Source: Henckelia pumila (lineage: Eukaryota > Streptophyta > Magnoliopsida > Lamiales > Gesneriaceae). Taken from it: DNA of 64,000 nt. The notes under the pieces are model-generated. The model made no database searches. It was not told the DNA's origin and saw only the letters and a list, made by a program, of their open reading frames with translations. The translations under genes were made by a program, and so were the position numbers. The stretch is taken from positions 10,540,001 through 10,604,000 of the forward strand of contig NW_027331831.1 of assembly GCF_033568475.1 (NCBI RefSeq). The letters run 5' to 3'. This document shows, piece after piece, positions 53,081 through 64,000 of this stretch (the stretch's first letter is position 1; every line of letters starts with the position of its first letter).

Positions 53081-55728
53081 TGTAACACCCGGTATTTTTA
53101 AATATGTAAATCCGCCTGCATAATTAGGATATTTAATTTTTTTTTTTAAATTTATGATTTATGGGTTAAATAATTATGTGAATTATTTATGCATGATTTA
53201 ATTTATTTTTAAGCATTTAACCCATAATTAGTGATTTTTATGATTTTTAGTATTTTAATTATTTGATCGCGTAGACGGGACCGTGGACGGACGAGATGAC
53301 AACTTCCTAGCCAAATTATTTTATGAGCCTTTTTAGAGCCTTAAAATATTATTTTGAGTTTTATTATCTCAAAATTTTAAGTATTTAATTTTATTTAATT
53401 TTAGGGGTCATTTTTATCCAAAATTAGCCAAAATATGGACTTTTTAATACCTTTAAAATTTCTATTTTTACTAATTTCGAGATTTCATTTTTTTATTATC
53501 AGATTTTTAAAGTTTAATTAGGAGTTTAAGTTGTACATTTAATATTTAAAACTTTTAATTCCTTAATTATTTAACCTATATTTAATTAACACTAAAATTA
53601 AACCTAATCTACCCAAACCCCATTTAGCCGATCACTTCACCCCTTAGCCGCCTCCACCCTCACAGAATAGTCATCTTCTTCATCGATATTCAGCCCTAAA
53701 ACTCCATAGAAGATCGGTTTCAAGGTTCCAAGCAAGCCAAAGTCGTCCCGTCGTCCCGAAGTCCTTCCTACACGTGTTAAATCCATATCTACGGTGAAAG
53801 GCATGATCTTTTTCTCATTTTAACGCCATATCAGTATATATATTATGTAAGTTATGGTAGGCATCTAAATCCTTTAATTATTTTTCAGAAAAATCGATTG
53901 AATTTCATAGCATGCTCACGGTTTCTTTCTCTCTATGCATGGTTCGGCTGATGGCTAGGTCTCCTGGGGTGTGGGTACGTGGTCTGGGCTCGGGTGGCTC
54001 GAGTGGTTCGAGCCAAACGAGCCCAGGTGGTCGCTAGGTTCACTCAAGTGCACGGCCCCGACAGATTAGGGTTTTGGGTTTGGAAGCTTCGGGTTCGACG
54101 TGGGGTGAGCATGGGGTTGGAACCATGGTAGGGTTCGAACCGGCAGGACCCTGGGGAGGTCCTGCCGGCGGCGCTCCGGCCGGTCGTGGCCGGAGCAGGG
54201 CGGCAGCAGGCGATGAAGGCCTGCTGCTCAAGCCCTCGGCGGCCGAGAGAGGAGTAAGGAGGAGGGGGTCGGGTTCTAGGGTTAGGCTTGGTCCGGGTCG
54301 GGTTCTTGGGTCCGGGTTGGGTCAGTAGGTTATTGGGTCGGGTTAAGTGGGTCCGGGTCCGGGTTTGGTGGGCCGGACTCGAGTCTTTTTATTTTTAAAA
54401 TATTTTATGAAATAATGGGTTTTTGAGTCAATTTAATTGAAATAAAATTATTTGGACTCCCAAATAATTTTATTTGGACTTTTAAAATTTTAATTAAGTT
54501 AATCCATTAATTTTATGGGCTTTTGGGCCCATAAAGTTAATGGGCCAGTCTTTGGGTTTTTGGGCCCAATGGGCCAGTTTAAGTGTTATTGGGCTTAGTG
54601 TAATTTTAATGGGCTTAATTAATTTAATTGGGCTTAGATTAATTAATTGGGCTTAAAGTTTAAGATATTGGGCTTAAGTATGTTAATGGGCCAGATTTAA
54701 GTTAATGGGCTTGAGTGTAAGGCCAGCAGTCCAGGACCATCCATGAGAAAAATTGCATGTGTCCTGATTATATATTTAATTATTTTTATGCATTTAAGTT
54801 ATTTTAATATTTATATGTTAGTAAGAAAATTAAATTAAATATATATGAAGGACACACAATTTATTTAAGTACATGCATTCATGAAATCAATTTTTATGCT
54901 ATGATTGAAGTTCTATGGTTGAGCAAATAAAATATTTTAGGTGGAAATTGAAGTAGTGTGGCCATTTATGTATGGGCAGTTTCTGCCATTTATGTATGGG
55001 TGGTTCGCCACCAGCCTCGTACGATGGTTTCTTAGACTGATCAGTCGCACTATAAGTATGGGTCACACTTACGGATAGAACCATTCGATGTTAAGAAAAT
55101 AAGTGCTCAACAACTCAAGTATGTATGATATTATGTATGTTATGTATAATTCAGTGATTTCTCTAAGTAACATTTATGTTATTATTTTTAAGGCATGCTC
55201 ATGCATTTATAGTATAAGTATTATGTATGAAAGTGTATTAAATTATTTTAAACCCTTGTTAGTATGCATGTTGGGCCTCTAGGCTCACTACACTGATATG
55301 GTGCAGGTGAGTATATAGAGGAGCAGGTTACCCCTACCGGTGGTGAGGACGTATGAGCGGAGCTGCAGTGGCCCCGTGACCGTGACAGCCTCTGAGTCAC
55401 CATATATGTTATGTTATGATACATTTTAATATTTTCATGGGTTGATGTTTTTGGAATATTTTATTAAATATTTTAGGTGCATGCACACTTTTTATTTATT
55501 TTATTTATGCAATATCTTTTTAATTATAGGGTTGACTCAGATATTTATTTAATTTAAAGAATGCAATTTTCTTAAGTATTTAATTATTGATTTATTTAGT
55601 CATGTATTTATTTTAAATATTTTATTCTGTGCATATATGTATGGGCATATATGTACACATTTTATTTAGTAGTATAAAAAAAAAAAAATTTCCGCATATT
55701 TATTTATTATAGAGTTAGGGTCGTTTCA
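53081..55728 (+). repeat. 5' LTR of the gypsy element
   Basis: 2648 bp, TGTAACACCCGG to GGGTCGTTTCA. It contains a GC-rich block (53950-54350) giving artefact ORFs that recur in the 3' LTR, a run of TGGGCTTA words (54530-54720), and a transcript-leader-like section with ATGGTGCAGGTGAG. It supplies the promoter of the element. Confidence 0.95.
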
Positions 55729-55730
55729 GT

Positions 55731-55742
55731 TGGTATCAGAGC
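55731..55742 (+). other. Primer binding site of the gypsy element
   Basis: TGGTATCAGAGC, two bases after the LTR, complementary to the 3' end of initiator tRNA-Met. Confidence 0.93.
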
Positions 55743-55914
55743 ACGGTCCTTGGAGGGGTCATTACTGCTATGCTAGCTCAGAAATCCACGCTACCGGTCT
55801 GTAAGTTTTAAGTGTTTATAGCATGATTTAATTCTTTGAATTTAAGTTAGCATTACTTTTAAACTACTTAGTTATGCATGGCGATTTACGTAAAGTAATA
55901 TGTGGTGGTGCAGA

Positions 55915-56979
55915 ATGCCTCCCAGACCAGTGAACCGACGTGGGGGACCTCCACCTCCACCTCCGCCTCCACCGCCACCTCCGCAGAATCCTTTATCAGC
56001 ATTGGAGCAGGCCAATGCTAATATGATGGCGGGTATTACTGCTCTGTTGGAGCAGCAGGCTGCACGTCCCAGACTGTCCCATGAGGAGGACGTTGCTGAG
56101 AGGTTCCAGAAGAAGGGGCCCAAGGAGTTTGTTGGTACCACCGATCCTTTGGTGGCTGAGGGATGGATTCGCTCTCTTGAGTCCATCTTTGATTATATGG
56201 GGATCACAGACGCCGACAGGGTGAGCTGTGCGACGTACATGATGCGAGGCGATGCAGCCCTTTGGTGGGAGGGTGCAGTTAGAGGGGTCCATTTACCTAC
56301 ACTGACGTGGGCCGAGTTCAGGCGTATCTTCTACGCCAAGTACTTCACTGAGGATGTGCGCAGTCGCATGATCTGGGAGTTCATGAGTCTCCGTCAGGGG
56401 GACAGGTCTGTTGTGGAGTACGTGAGCCAGTTTGAGAGGGGCTGTCACTTTGTGCCCATGATTGCTGATAGTCCGCAGGAGAAGCTGCGGCAGTTTGTGG
56501 AGGGCCTGAAGGCTGAGATCAGGCATGACGTGCGTATGGCAGACGTCTTTACATATGAGTCTGCAGTCAGCAGGGCCTTGCGTTCCGAGGAGGGACGGAG
56601 AGAGATACAGAGAGAGCAGCAGGGTAAGAGGCAGTTTCTGCAGACAGGGTATCAGCGACCATCTTCGCAGCCACCTGCGAAGAAGCAGTCTACAGGGCCA
56701 TCTAAGGGCCCGAATCAGCAGAGGCCTCAGGGGAAGCCACAGCAGCAGACTAGGGGCGGGGCCCCTACTCCAGGGAGATATCCAGTATGTCCGAAGTGTC
56801 AGAAGATGCATTCCGGGCAGTGTCTTATGGGAGCAGGAGTCTGCTATCGTTGCAAAGAGCCGGGGCATCAGATTGCCAACTGCCCGCAGAGGCAGAACGT
56901 CAGTGGGCGAGTATATGTGATGCAGGCAGAGGAGGCTGACCCAGATACCTCCTTGATCACCGGTATACCTAACCCCTAG
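55915..56979 (+). CDS. Gypsy Gag (unspliced form)
   Basis: The nucleocapsid precursor forms the virus-like particle in the cytoplasm. From the ATG at 55915 it shows a proline-rich N-terminus (PPPPPPPPPPPP), the retrotransposon Gag core (EEDVAERFQKKGPKEFVG, WWEGAVRG, RIFYAKYF, FVEGLKAEI), a basic glutamine-rich linker and a CCHC knuckle CYRCKEPGHQIANC. An in-frame ATG at 55900 is also possible. The frame stops at 56979, but a GT donor-like site at 56963 lies just before, so this short form may come from unspliced RNA and a Gag-Pol fusion from spliced RNA. Confidence 0.9.
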   Translation: MPPRPVNRRGGPPPPPPPPPPPPQNPLSALEQANANMMAGITALLEQQAARPRLSHEEDVAERFQKKGPKEFVGTTDPLVAEGWIRSLESIFDYMGITDADRVSCATYMMRGDAALWWEGAVRGVHLPTLTWAEFRRIFYAKYFTEDVRSRMIWEFMSLRQGDRSVVEYVSQFERGCHFVPMIADSPQEKLRQFVEGLKAEIRHDVRMADVFTYESAVSRALRSEEGRREIQREQQGKRQFLQTGYQRPSSQPPAKKQSTGPSKGPNQQRPQGKPQQQTRGGAPTPGRYPVCPKCQKMHSGQCLMGAGVCYRCKEPGHQIANCPQRQNVSGRVYVMQAEEADPDTSLITGIPNP

Positions 56980-57157
56980 ACCTTTTTCAATTCTTTGCTT
57001 TTGTTTATTGCGATTATATTTGAATGCCTGTTACTTGAGTTTAACTATCAGCATGCTAGAATAAGAATTTTGTTTCTTTGTGATTAGAATTAAGGGTTGT
57101 AGTGTTTTAACCTTGGGAGCGTAGTGTTACGAATTGTTGGGAATCTTCTGCGTGCAG
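56963..57157 (+). other. Probable intron between gag and pol
   Basis: 195 bases bounded by GTATAC and TGCGTGCAG. Removing them joins DTSLITG to [10 protein letters not shown] in the same frame (one base of the glycine codon before, two after), which restores the continuous Gag-Pol typical of this lineage. The segment is T-rich and has stops in every frame used, and pol has no good ATG of its own. Confidence 0.72.
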
Positions 57158-60100
57158 GGAGAATTCTAGTTGGAGGCAACTCCACGTTTGCGTTGCTAGA
57201 TTCAGGAGCCACGCATTCGTTTATCTCCCGAGATTTTATCAGACGGATAGGCATTACACCGGAGGTTGTCGACTGTGGTTACGATGTTACCATGCCATCC
57301 GGACAGACTATCACTACCACTAGTGTCATCAGGGATCTGGAATTGGAGTTGCAGGGACACTCCATTCGAGCAGATCTAGTGGTTCTTCCATTGACCGGGT
57401 TTGACTTGATTTTGGGTATGGACTGGCTATCAGTTAATGGAGCTTCGATTGATTTCCGACGTAGGACAGTGTCAGTAAAGCCAGCGGGAGGTGAGATGTT
57501 TACTTTCTTTGCATCTCAGTCTAGCAGTATTCCTCAGATGATATCACTTGTTCGTGCGAGGAAATTATTGCGCCATGGATGTCAGGGCTTTCTTGCTAGT
57601 GTGGCCACTACCTCAGACATTTCTAGCAGATCTTTATCAGATATAGAGGTGGTACGTGATTATCCAGATGTTTTTCCTGACGATGTTGCAGGAGTTCCAC
57701 CAGTGAGAGAGGTGGAGTTCAGTATTGAGTTGTTGCCGGATACTGTGCCTATCTCTAAGGCACCGTATCGACTTGCTCCTACAGAGATGAGAGAGTTGAA
57801 GGAGCAGATTCAGGAGCTGTTGGAGAAGGGCTTTGTTCGTCCTAGCTTTTCTCCATGGGGAGCTCCAGTGTTGTTTGTGAAGAAGAAGGACGGCAGCATG
57901 AGATTGTGCATCGACTACCGAGAGCTCAACAGAGTCACAGTGAAGAATAAGTATCCACTACCGAGGATAGAGGATTTATTCGATCAGTTGCAGGGAGCTT
58001 CGGTATTCTCCAAGATCGATTTGCGATCTGGTTACCATCAGCTGAGAGTCAGAGATTCAGACGTGTCTAAGACTGCCTTTAGGACACGATATGGGCACTA
58101 TGAGTTCTTGGTGATGCCCTTTGGGTTGACCAATGCTCCAGCAGTTTTTATGGATCTCATGCATCGTGTCTTCCAGCCGTATCTAGATCAGTTTGTCATT
58201 GTATTCATTGATGACATATTGATCTACTCGAGGAGCATTGAGGAGCATATACAACATTTGCATACAGCCTTGCAGACTTTGAGGGAGCATCGACTGTTTG
58301 CAAAGTTCAGTAAGTGTGAGTTTTGGTTGGAGCAGGTGGCGTTTCTAGGCCACATTATTTCTAGGGATGGGATTGCAGTGGATCAGTCCAAGGTGCAGGC
58401 AGTGAGGGATTGGGGGATTCCAAAGAATGCTTCGGAGATTCGCAGCTTCTTGGGTTTAGCAGGATACTATAGGAAGTTCATCAAGGGTTTTTCCTCTATT
58501 GCAGTACCCTTGACTTCCTTAACCAAGAAGAACGCGAAGTATATTTGGAGTCCAGATTGTCAGAGGAGCTTTGATCAACTGAAGGATGCACTTACTTCAG
58601 CACCTGTGTTAGCTATGACAGTGCCACATGAGGAGTTAGTGGTGTACACCGACGCGTCCAAGCTTGGTTTGGGCGCGGTACTTATGCAGAGTGGCAGAGT
58701 TATCGCATATGCGTCGCGACAGTTGAAGATTCATGAGCAGAACTATCCGACGCATGATTTGGAGCTTGCAGCAGTGGTATTTGCGTTGAAAATCTGGAGG
58801 CACTATCTGTATGGCGAGAAGTGCAAGATTTTCACAGACCACAAGAGTCTCAAGTACTTCTTCACACAGAAGGAGTTGAACATGAGACAGCGCAGATGGT
58901 TGGAGTTGGTGAAGGACTATGACTGTGACATTAGCTACCATCCGGGTAAAGCTAATGTAGTGGCCGATGCTTTGAGTCGGAAGTCGTCAGTGGTATCATG
59001 TTTGACCGTACAGTTACAACTACAGAGCGAGATTCAGAGATTTGGCTTGGAGTGTTATCCGAGTGGTTGTGCACCGAGCTTGTCAGTGTTGACGGTGCAG
59101 CCAGTTCTGCGAGATCGGATTAGAGAGGGACAGTCTACTGATGAGGAGTTACAGCGATGGAGACAGAGAGATGAGGCTAGAGGTAATCTCTTGTATACAG
59201 TGGAGGATGGTATTGTTCAGTACCGTGGTAGGATGTGGGTACCGAACGTCGATCAGTTGAGAGCTGAGATTTTGGCAGAGGCTCACACATCTCCGTACTC
59301 CATTCACCCCGGAAGTACGAAGATGTACAAAGACTTGCAGCTATTGTATTGGTGGCCCGGGATGAAGAGTGACATCGGGAGAGTGGTGTCAGAGTGCTTG
59401 ACTTGTCAGCAAGTCAAGGCAGAGCATCAGCGTCCAGCAGGACTTCTTAGACCTCTTCCTATTCCGGAATGGAAATGGGAGAATATTACGATGGACTTTG
59501 TGGTTGGCTTACCGAGGAGTGTCAGAGGTTGCACAGCGATTTGGGTGATTGTAGATAGACTCACCAAGTCAGCTCATTTCTTGCCGGTGAAGACTAATTA
59601 TACTTTGACACAGTATGCAGAGCTTTACATCAGAGAGATTGTTAGACTGCATGGCATACCAGTGTCTATTGTGTCAGACAGAGATCCGAGATTCACATCT
59701 GCGTTTTGGAAGAGTCTGCACACAGCTTTGGGGACGAGGCTTTTGTTCAGTACAGCATTTCATCCCCAGACAGATGGTCAGTCTGAGAGAGTGATCCAGG
59801 TTCTCGAGGATCTTCTGAGAGCTTGTGTCATCGATTATCGAGGATCTTGGGAGACTAGACTGCCATTAGTGGAGTTTACCTATAACAACAGCTTTCAGTC
59901 GTCTATAGGTATGGCTCCTTATGCAGCACTTTATGGGAGGAGATGCAGATCTCCGGTGCATTGGGATGAGGTTGGTGAGAGGATTTTGTTGGGTCCAGAG
60001 ATTGTGTAGCAGACAGCTGACATCGTGACGCAGATTCGAGAGAGGATGAGGACTGCGCAGAGTCGGCAGAAGAGTTATGCAGATGCCAGACGACGCGATT

Positions 60101-60531
60101 TGGAGTTCGCAGTAGGTGATCACGTATTCTTGAAGGTGTCACCTATGAAGGGAGTAGCGCGTTTTGGACGGAGAGGCAAGCTTAATCCGAGATATATAGG
60201 GCCATTCGAGATCTTGGAGCGAGTGGGCACGTTGGCCTATCGTTTAGCTCTACCTCCAGGGCTAGCGGCAGTGCACAACGTTTTCCATGTATCCATGCTT
60301 CGGAGATATGTCTCCAACCCGTCGCATGTGTTGGATTTCGAGCCCTTACAGTTGCCACCGGATCTTGTATACGAGGAGAGACCAGTGCGGATCTTGGCTA
60401 GAGAGGAGCGGAGGCTTAGGACACGGGTCATACCGATGGTCAGAGTCCAGTGGCTGAATCACTCGGAGGAGGAAGCTACTTGGGAGACCGAGGAGGATAT
60501 GAGGACTCGCTACCCGGAGTTGTTCGGGTAA
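57158..60531 (+). pseudogene. Gypsy Pol with chromodomain, one nonsense codon
   Basis: Order: aspartic protease ([12 protein letters not shown], about 57195), reverse transcriptase ([20 protein letters not shown], catalytic FIDDILIYS at 58204), RNase H ([14 protein letters not shown]), integrase zinc finger ([11 protein letters not shown] to CLTCQQVK), integrase core D-D-E ([29 protein letters not shown]), a GPY-like module (GKLNPRYIGPFEIL) and a C-terminal chromodomain-like end (VQWLNHSEEEATWE). TAG at 60007-60009, where the reading context suggests CAG, truncates the protein in the integrase C-terminal region. The frame then runs open to 60531. Readthrough or mobilisation by a relative remains possible. 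Confidence 0.9.
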
Positions 60532-60560
60532 GTACTTTAATTTCGAGGACGAAATTCAAT

Positions 60561-60576
60561 TTAAGGGGGGGAGAAT
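60561..60576 (+). other. Polypurine tract of the gypsy element
   Basis: AAGGGGGGGAGAA with the two following bases, immediately before the 3' LTR. It primes plus-strand cDNA synthesis. Confidence 0.88.
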
Positions 60577-63261
60577 TGTAACACCCGGTATTTTAAAATA
60601 CGTAAATCCGCCTGCATAATTAGGATATTTAATTTTTTTTATTTTTTTTTTAAATTTATGATTTATGGGTTAAATAATTATGTGAATTATTTATGCATGA
60701 TTTAATTTATTTTTAAGCATTTAACCCATAATTAGTGATTTTTATGATTTTTAGTATTTTAATTATTTGATCGCGTAGACGGGACCGTGGACGGACGAGA
60801 TGACAACTTCCTAGCCAAATTATTTTATGAGCCTTTTTAGAGCCTTAAAATATTATTTTGAGTTTTATTATCTCAAAATTTTAAGTATTTAATTTTATTT
60901 AATTTTAGGGGTCATTTTTATCCAAAATTAGCCAAAATATGGACTTTTTAATACCTTTAAAATTTCTATTTTTACTAATTTCGAGATTTCATTTTTTTAT
61001 TATCAGATTTTTAAAGTTTAATTAGGAGTTTAAGTTGTACATTTAATATTTAAAACTTTTAATTCCTTAATTATTTAACCTATATTTAATTAACACTAAA
61101 ATTAAACCTAATCTACCCAAACCCCATTTAGCCGATCACTTCACCCCTTAGCCGCCTCCACCCTCACAGAATAGTCATCTTCTTCATCGATATTCAGCCC
61201 TAAAACTCCATAGAAGATCGGTTTCAAGGTTCCAAGCAAGCCAAAGTCGTCCCGTCGTCCCGAAGTCCTTCCTACACGTGTTAAATCCATATCTACGGTG
61301 AAAGGCATGATCTTTTTCTCATTTTAACGCCATATCAGTATATATATTATGTAAGTTATGGTAGGCATCTAAATCCTTTAATTATTTTTCAGAAAAATCG
61401 ATTGAATGTTGTTGTTTGGGCCTTGTACTTCGAATTCATAGCATGCTCACGGTTTCTTTCTCTCTATGCATGGTTCGGCTGATGGCTAGGTCTCCTGGGG
61501 TGTGGGTACGTGGTCTGGGCTCGGGTGGCTCGAGTGGTTCGAGCCAAACGAGCCCAGGTGGTCGCTAGGTTCACTCAAGTGCACGGCCCCGACAGATTAG
61601 GGTTTTGGGTTTGGAAGCTTCGGGTTCGACGTGGGGTGAGCATGGGGTTGGAACCATGGTAGGGTTCGAACCGGCAGGACCCTGGGGAGGTCCTGCCAGC
61701 GGCGCTCCGGCCGGTCGTGGCCGGAGCAGGGCGGCAGCAGGCGATGAAGGCCTGCTGCTCAAGCCCTCGGCGGCCGAGAGAGGAGTAAGGAGGAGGGGGT
61801 CGGGTTCTAGGGTTAGGCTTGGTCCGGGTCGGGTTCTTGGGTCCGGGTCGGGTCAGTAGGTTATTGGGTCGGGTTAAGTGGGTCCGGGTCCGGGTTTGGT
61901 GGGCCGGGCTCGAGTCTTTTTATTTTTAAAATATTTTATGAAATAATGGGTTTTTGAGTCAATTTAATTGAAATAAAATTATTTGGACTCCCAAATAATT
62001 TTATTTGGACTTTTAAAATTTTAATTAAGTTAGTCCATTAATTTTATGGGCTTTTGGGCCCATAAAAGTTAATGGGCCAGTCTTTGGGTTTTTGGGCCCA
62101 ATGGGCCAGTTTAAGTGTTATTGGGCTTAGTGTAATTTTAATGGGCTTAATTAATTTAATTGGGCTTAGATTAATTAATTGGGCTTAAAGTTTAAGATAT
62201 TGGGCTTAAGTATGTTAATGGGCCAGATTTAATTTAATGGGCTTGAGTGTAAGGCCAGCAGTCCAGGACCATCCATGAGAAAAATTGCATGTGTCCTGAT
62301 TATATATTTAATTATTTTTATGCATTTAAGTTATTTTAATATTTATATGTTAGTAAGAAAATTAAATTAAATATATATGAAGGACACACAATTTATTTAA
62401 GTACATGCATTCATGAAATCAATTTTTATGCTATGATTGAAGTTCTATGGTTGAGCAAATAAAATATTTTAGGTGGAAATTGAAGTAGTGTGGCCATTTA
62501 TGTATGGGCAGTTTCTGCCATTTATGTATGGGTGGTTCGCCACCAGCCTCATACGATGGTTTCTTAGACTGATCAGTCGCACTATAAGTATGGGTCACAC
62601 TTACGGATAGAACCATTCGATGTTAAGAAAATAAGTGCTCAACAACTCAAGTATGTATGATATTATGTATGTTATGTATAATTCAGTGATTTCTCTAAGT
62701 AACATTTATGTTATTATTTATAAGGCATGCTCATGCATTTATAGTATAAGTATTATGTATGAAAGTGTATTAAATTATTTTAAACCCTTGTTAGTATGCA
62801 TGTTGGGCCTCTAGGCTCACTACACTGATATGGTGCAGGTGAGTATATAGAGGAGCAGGTTACCCCTACCGGTGGTGAGGACGTATGAGCGGAGCTGCAG
62901 TGGCCCCGTGACCGTGACAGCCTCTGAGTCACCATATATGTTATGTTATGATACATTTTAATATTTTCATGGGTTGATGTTTTTGGAATATTTTATTAAA
63001 TATTTTAGGTGCATGCACACTTTTTATTTATTTTATTTATGCAATATCTTTTTAATTATAGGGTTGACTCAGATATTTATTTAATTTAAAGAATGCAATT
63101 TTCTTAAGTATTTAATTATTGATTTATTTAGTCATGTATTTATTTTAAATATTTTATTCTGTGCATATATGTATGGGCATATATGTACACATTTTATTTA
63201 GTAGTATAAAAAAAAAAAAAATTTCCGCATATTTATTTATTATAGAGTTAGGATCGTTTCA
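60577..63261 (+). repeat. 3' LTR of the gypsy element
   Basis: 2685 bp, almost identical to the 5' LTR. Its main difference is about 27 extra bases near 61406-61432 (GTTGTTGTTTGGGCCTTG...) after AATCGATTGAAT. A few single-base changes include AGGATCG against AGGGTCG at the very end. Confidence 0.95.
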
Positions 63262-64000
63262 CCAGGTGTTGTTCTTTATTAATGAGTTGATCTCATCATT
63301 CATTGCTTCTAACCAATGCACTCTATGCTTTCGAGACACTGCTTCCCTGTAATTAGATGGTTCAATTTGTTCCACTTGTTCTGCTATAGTTAATGCATAC
63401 CATGTTAGATCTGCATATCCAAGTCATTGAGGAGGTCTTGTTTCTCTTCTTGTTCTGTCCCTAGCTAGCTCATAAGTGCTTAAATCTTCCTTTCTTGACA
63501 CATCATCAGTTGGTTGCACTGTTTCAGAGTGTTCCTCAATTTCCTTTGAGGAATTCAACTTCATAAGCTCCACCTCAGCCTGAGATTCTTTCATAGCAGC
63601 CTCTTCTTGTACATTCAGTTCTTTGTTTACCAAGTATCCTAATCTTTTTTCATCAAAAGTGATATCCCTGGTATTGAAACATCTTGTACCAGTAGGCTCC
63701 ATGTTCCATACTTTATACCCTTTGACTCCCTCAGGATACCCTATGAAAACACACCTCAAAGCTCTTGGTTCCAGCTTATCTTGTTTGATATGAGCATATG
63801 CTAAGCAACCAAAGATCCTGAGCTTTGAATAATCTGATGGTGTTCCACTCCATAATTCCATAGGAGTCTTTGAGTCTATCGCACTAGAGGGACTTCTGTT
63901 TATTAAGTAACATGCTGTAGACAGTGCCTCACCCCAAAAAGACTTTGGAAGACCAGCATAAAGCAGCATACACCTTACTCTTTCAAGCAAAGTTCGATTC
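63262..64000 (-). pseudogene. Copia 2 integrase C-terminal part, with a premature stop
   Basis: From the window edge the frame reads LLERVRCMLLYAGLPKSFWG, then CYLINRSPSSAID, FGCLAYAHIKQDKLEPRA and CVFIGYPEGVKGYKVW, which form the end of the integrase core and the GKGY-type tail. A TGA at 63424-63426 follows RPPQ, where the family usually has arginine (RPPQRLGYAD). After it the same frame continues to NDEINSLIKNNT and meets the TSD of the gypsy element. Upstream catalytic residues are outside the window. Confidence 0.9.

Larger units (their letters stand above)
53081..63261 (+). mobile_element. Full-length Ty3/gypsy chromovirus (Tekay/Del-like), recent insertion
   Basis: A 10,181-bp element with two LTRs, primer binding site, gag, pol with chromodomain, and polypurine tract. 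TSD CCAGG at 53076-53080 and 63262-63266. It is inserted in copia element 2 in the opposite orientation. The LTRs differ by only about a dozen substitutions and a few indels by eye, so it is young. One nonsense codon (60007) interrupts an otherwise intact pol. Confidence 0.96.
50945..64000 (-). mobile_element. Ty1/copia element 2, interrupted by a gypsy element and cut by the window edge
   Basis: It reads right to left: integrase (64000 to about 63430), linker, then, after the 10.2-kb gypsy insertion, reverse transcriptase and RNase H (53075-51636), polypurine tract (AAGGTGGAGAT at about 51553-51563) and 3' LTR (50945-51552). The 5' LTR, gag and protease lie beyond 64000. The lineage looks Tork-like from MKDLGEAKKILGM, with moderate confidence. 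Confidence 0.9.

Noticed and set aside
54040..54328. Overlapping GC-rich ORFs (also at 61571-61859)
   Set aside because: They lie inside both gypsy LTRs and are repeated exactly, with no homology and low-complexity composition.
55872..56868. Long minus-strand ORFs opposite gypsy gag
   Set aside because: They are shadows of the gag reading frame.

Overview
This is plant nuclear DNA, probably from a eudicot. The evidence is introns with canonical GT-AG ends, three nine-exon cucumisin-type subtilases, plant Ty1/copia and Ty3/gypsy elements primed by initiator tRNA-Met, tRNA-derived SINEs, Helitron-like ends and many elements flanked by 9-bp target-site duplications (TSDs). The species cannot be named from sequence alone. 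The intergenic DNA is AT-rich and nearly all recognisable host coding sequence is on the minus strand.

Host genes. A tandem cluster of secreted subtilisin-like serine proteases (SBT, peptidase family S8) runs through the first 48.5 kb. Three copies appear complete: SBT-A (7677-11079, 745 aa), SBT-B (32173-35103, 738 aa) and SBT-C (38438-41493, 730 aa). For each I placed nine exons by hand. All splice sites are GT-AG, exon phases match between copies, and every joined length is a multiple of three. Three more copies are broken: an exon 1 remnant split by a SINE (24826-25245), a copy of the SBT-C block reduced to exon 9 and promoter (46590-47134), and a scrap of exon 9 (48354-48500). No other host gene is convincing.

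Layout. 1-2066: LTR-like sequence. 2067-7329: a decayed Sirevirus-like copia element carrying eight copies of a double palindrome. 7.7-11.1 kb: SBT-A, with a MITE in intron 2. 11.5-16.6 kb: Mutator-type foldback and MITE elements, two Helitron-like elements, and a duplicated segment with a MITE in one copy. 16.8-22.1 kb: a copia solo LTR split by a gypsy solo LTR. 22.5-24.7 kb: two foldback elements in opposite orientation. 26.0-31.7 kb: a 5.6-kb foldback element with long inverted arms, 141-bp repeat arrays and a possible captured gene piece. 32-42 kb: SBT-B and SBT-C. 42.2-46 kb: a truncated Tat/Athila-type element and complex repeats. 46-48.5 kb: the duplicated, decayed subtilase block with a SINE. 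49.6-50.3 kb: a strong 0.67-kb hairpin. 50.9-64.0 kb: a copia element interrupted by a nearly intact 10.2-kb chromodomain gypsy element whose gag and pol are joined by an apparent intron.

How it fits together. The subtilase array expanded by tandem duplication and was then split and eroded by transposons. Several insertions can be ordered in time, because TSDs, nested positions and duplicated neighbours that lack the insertion are all visible.
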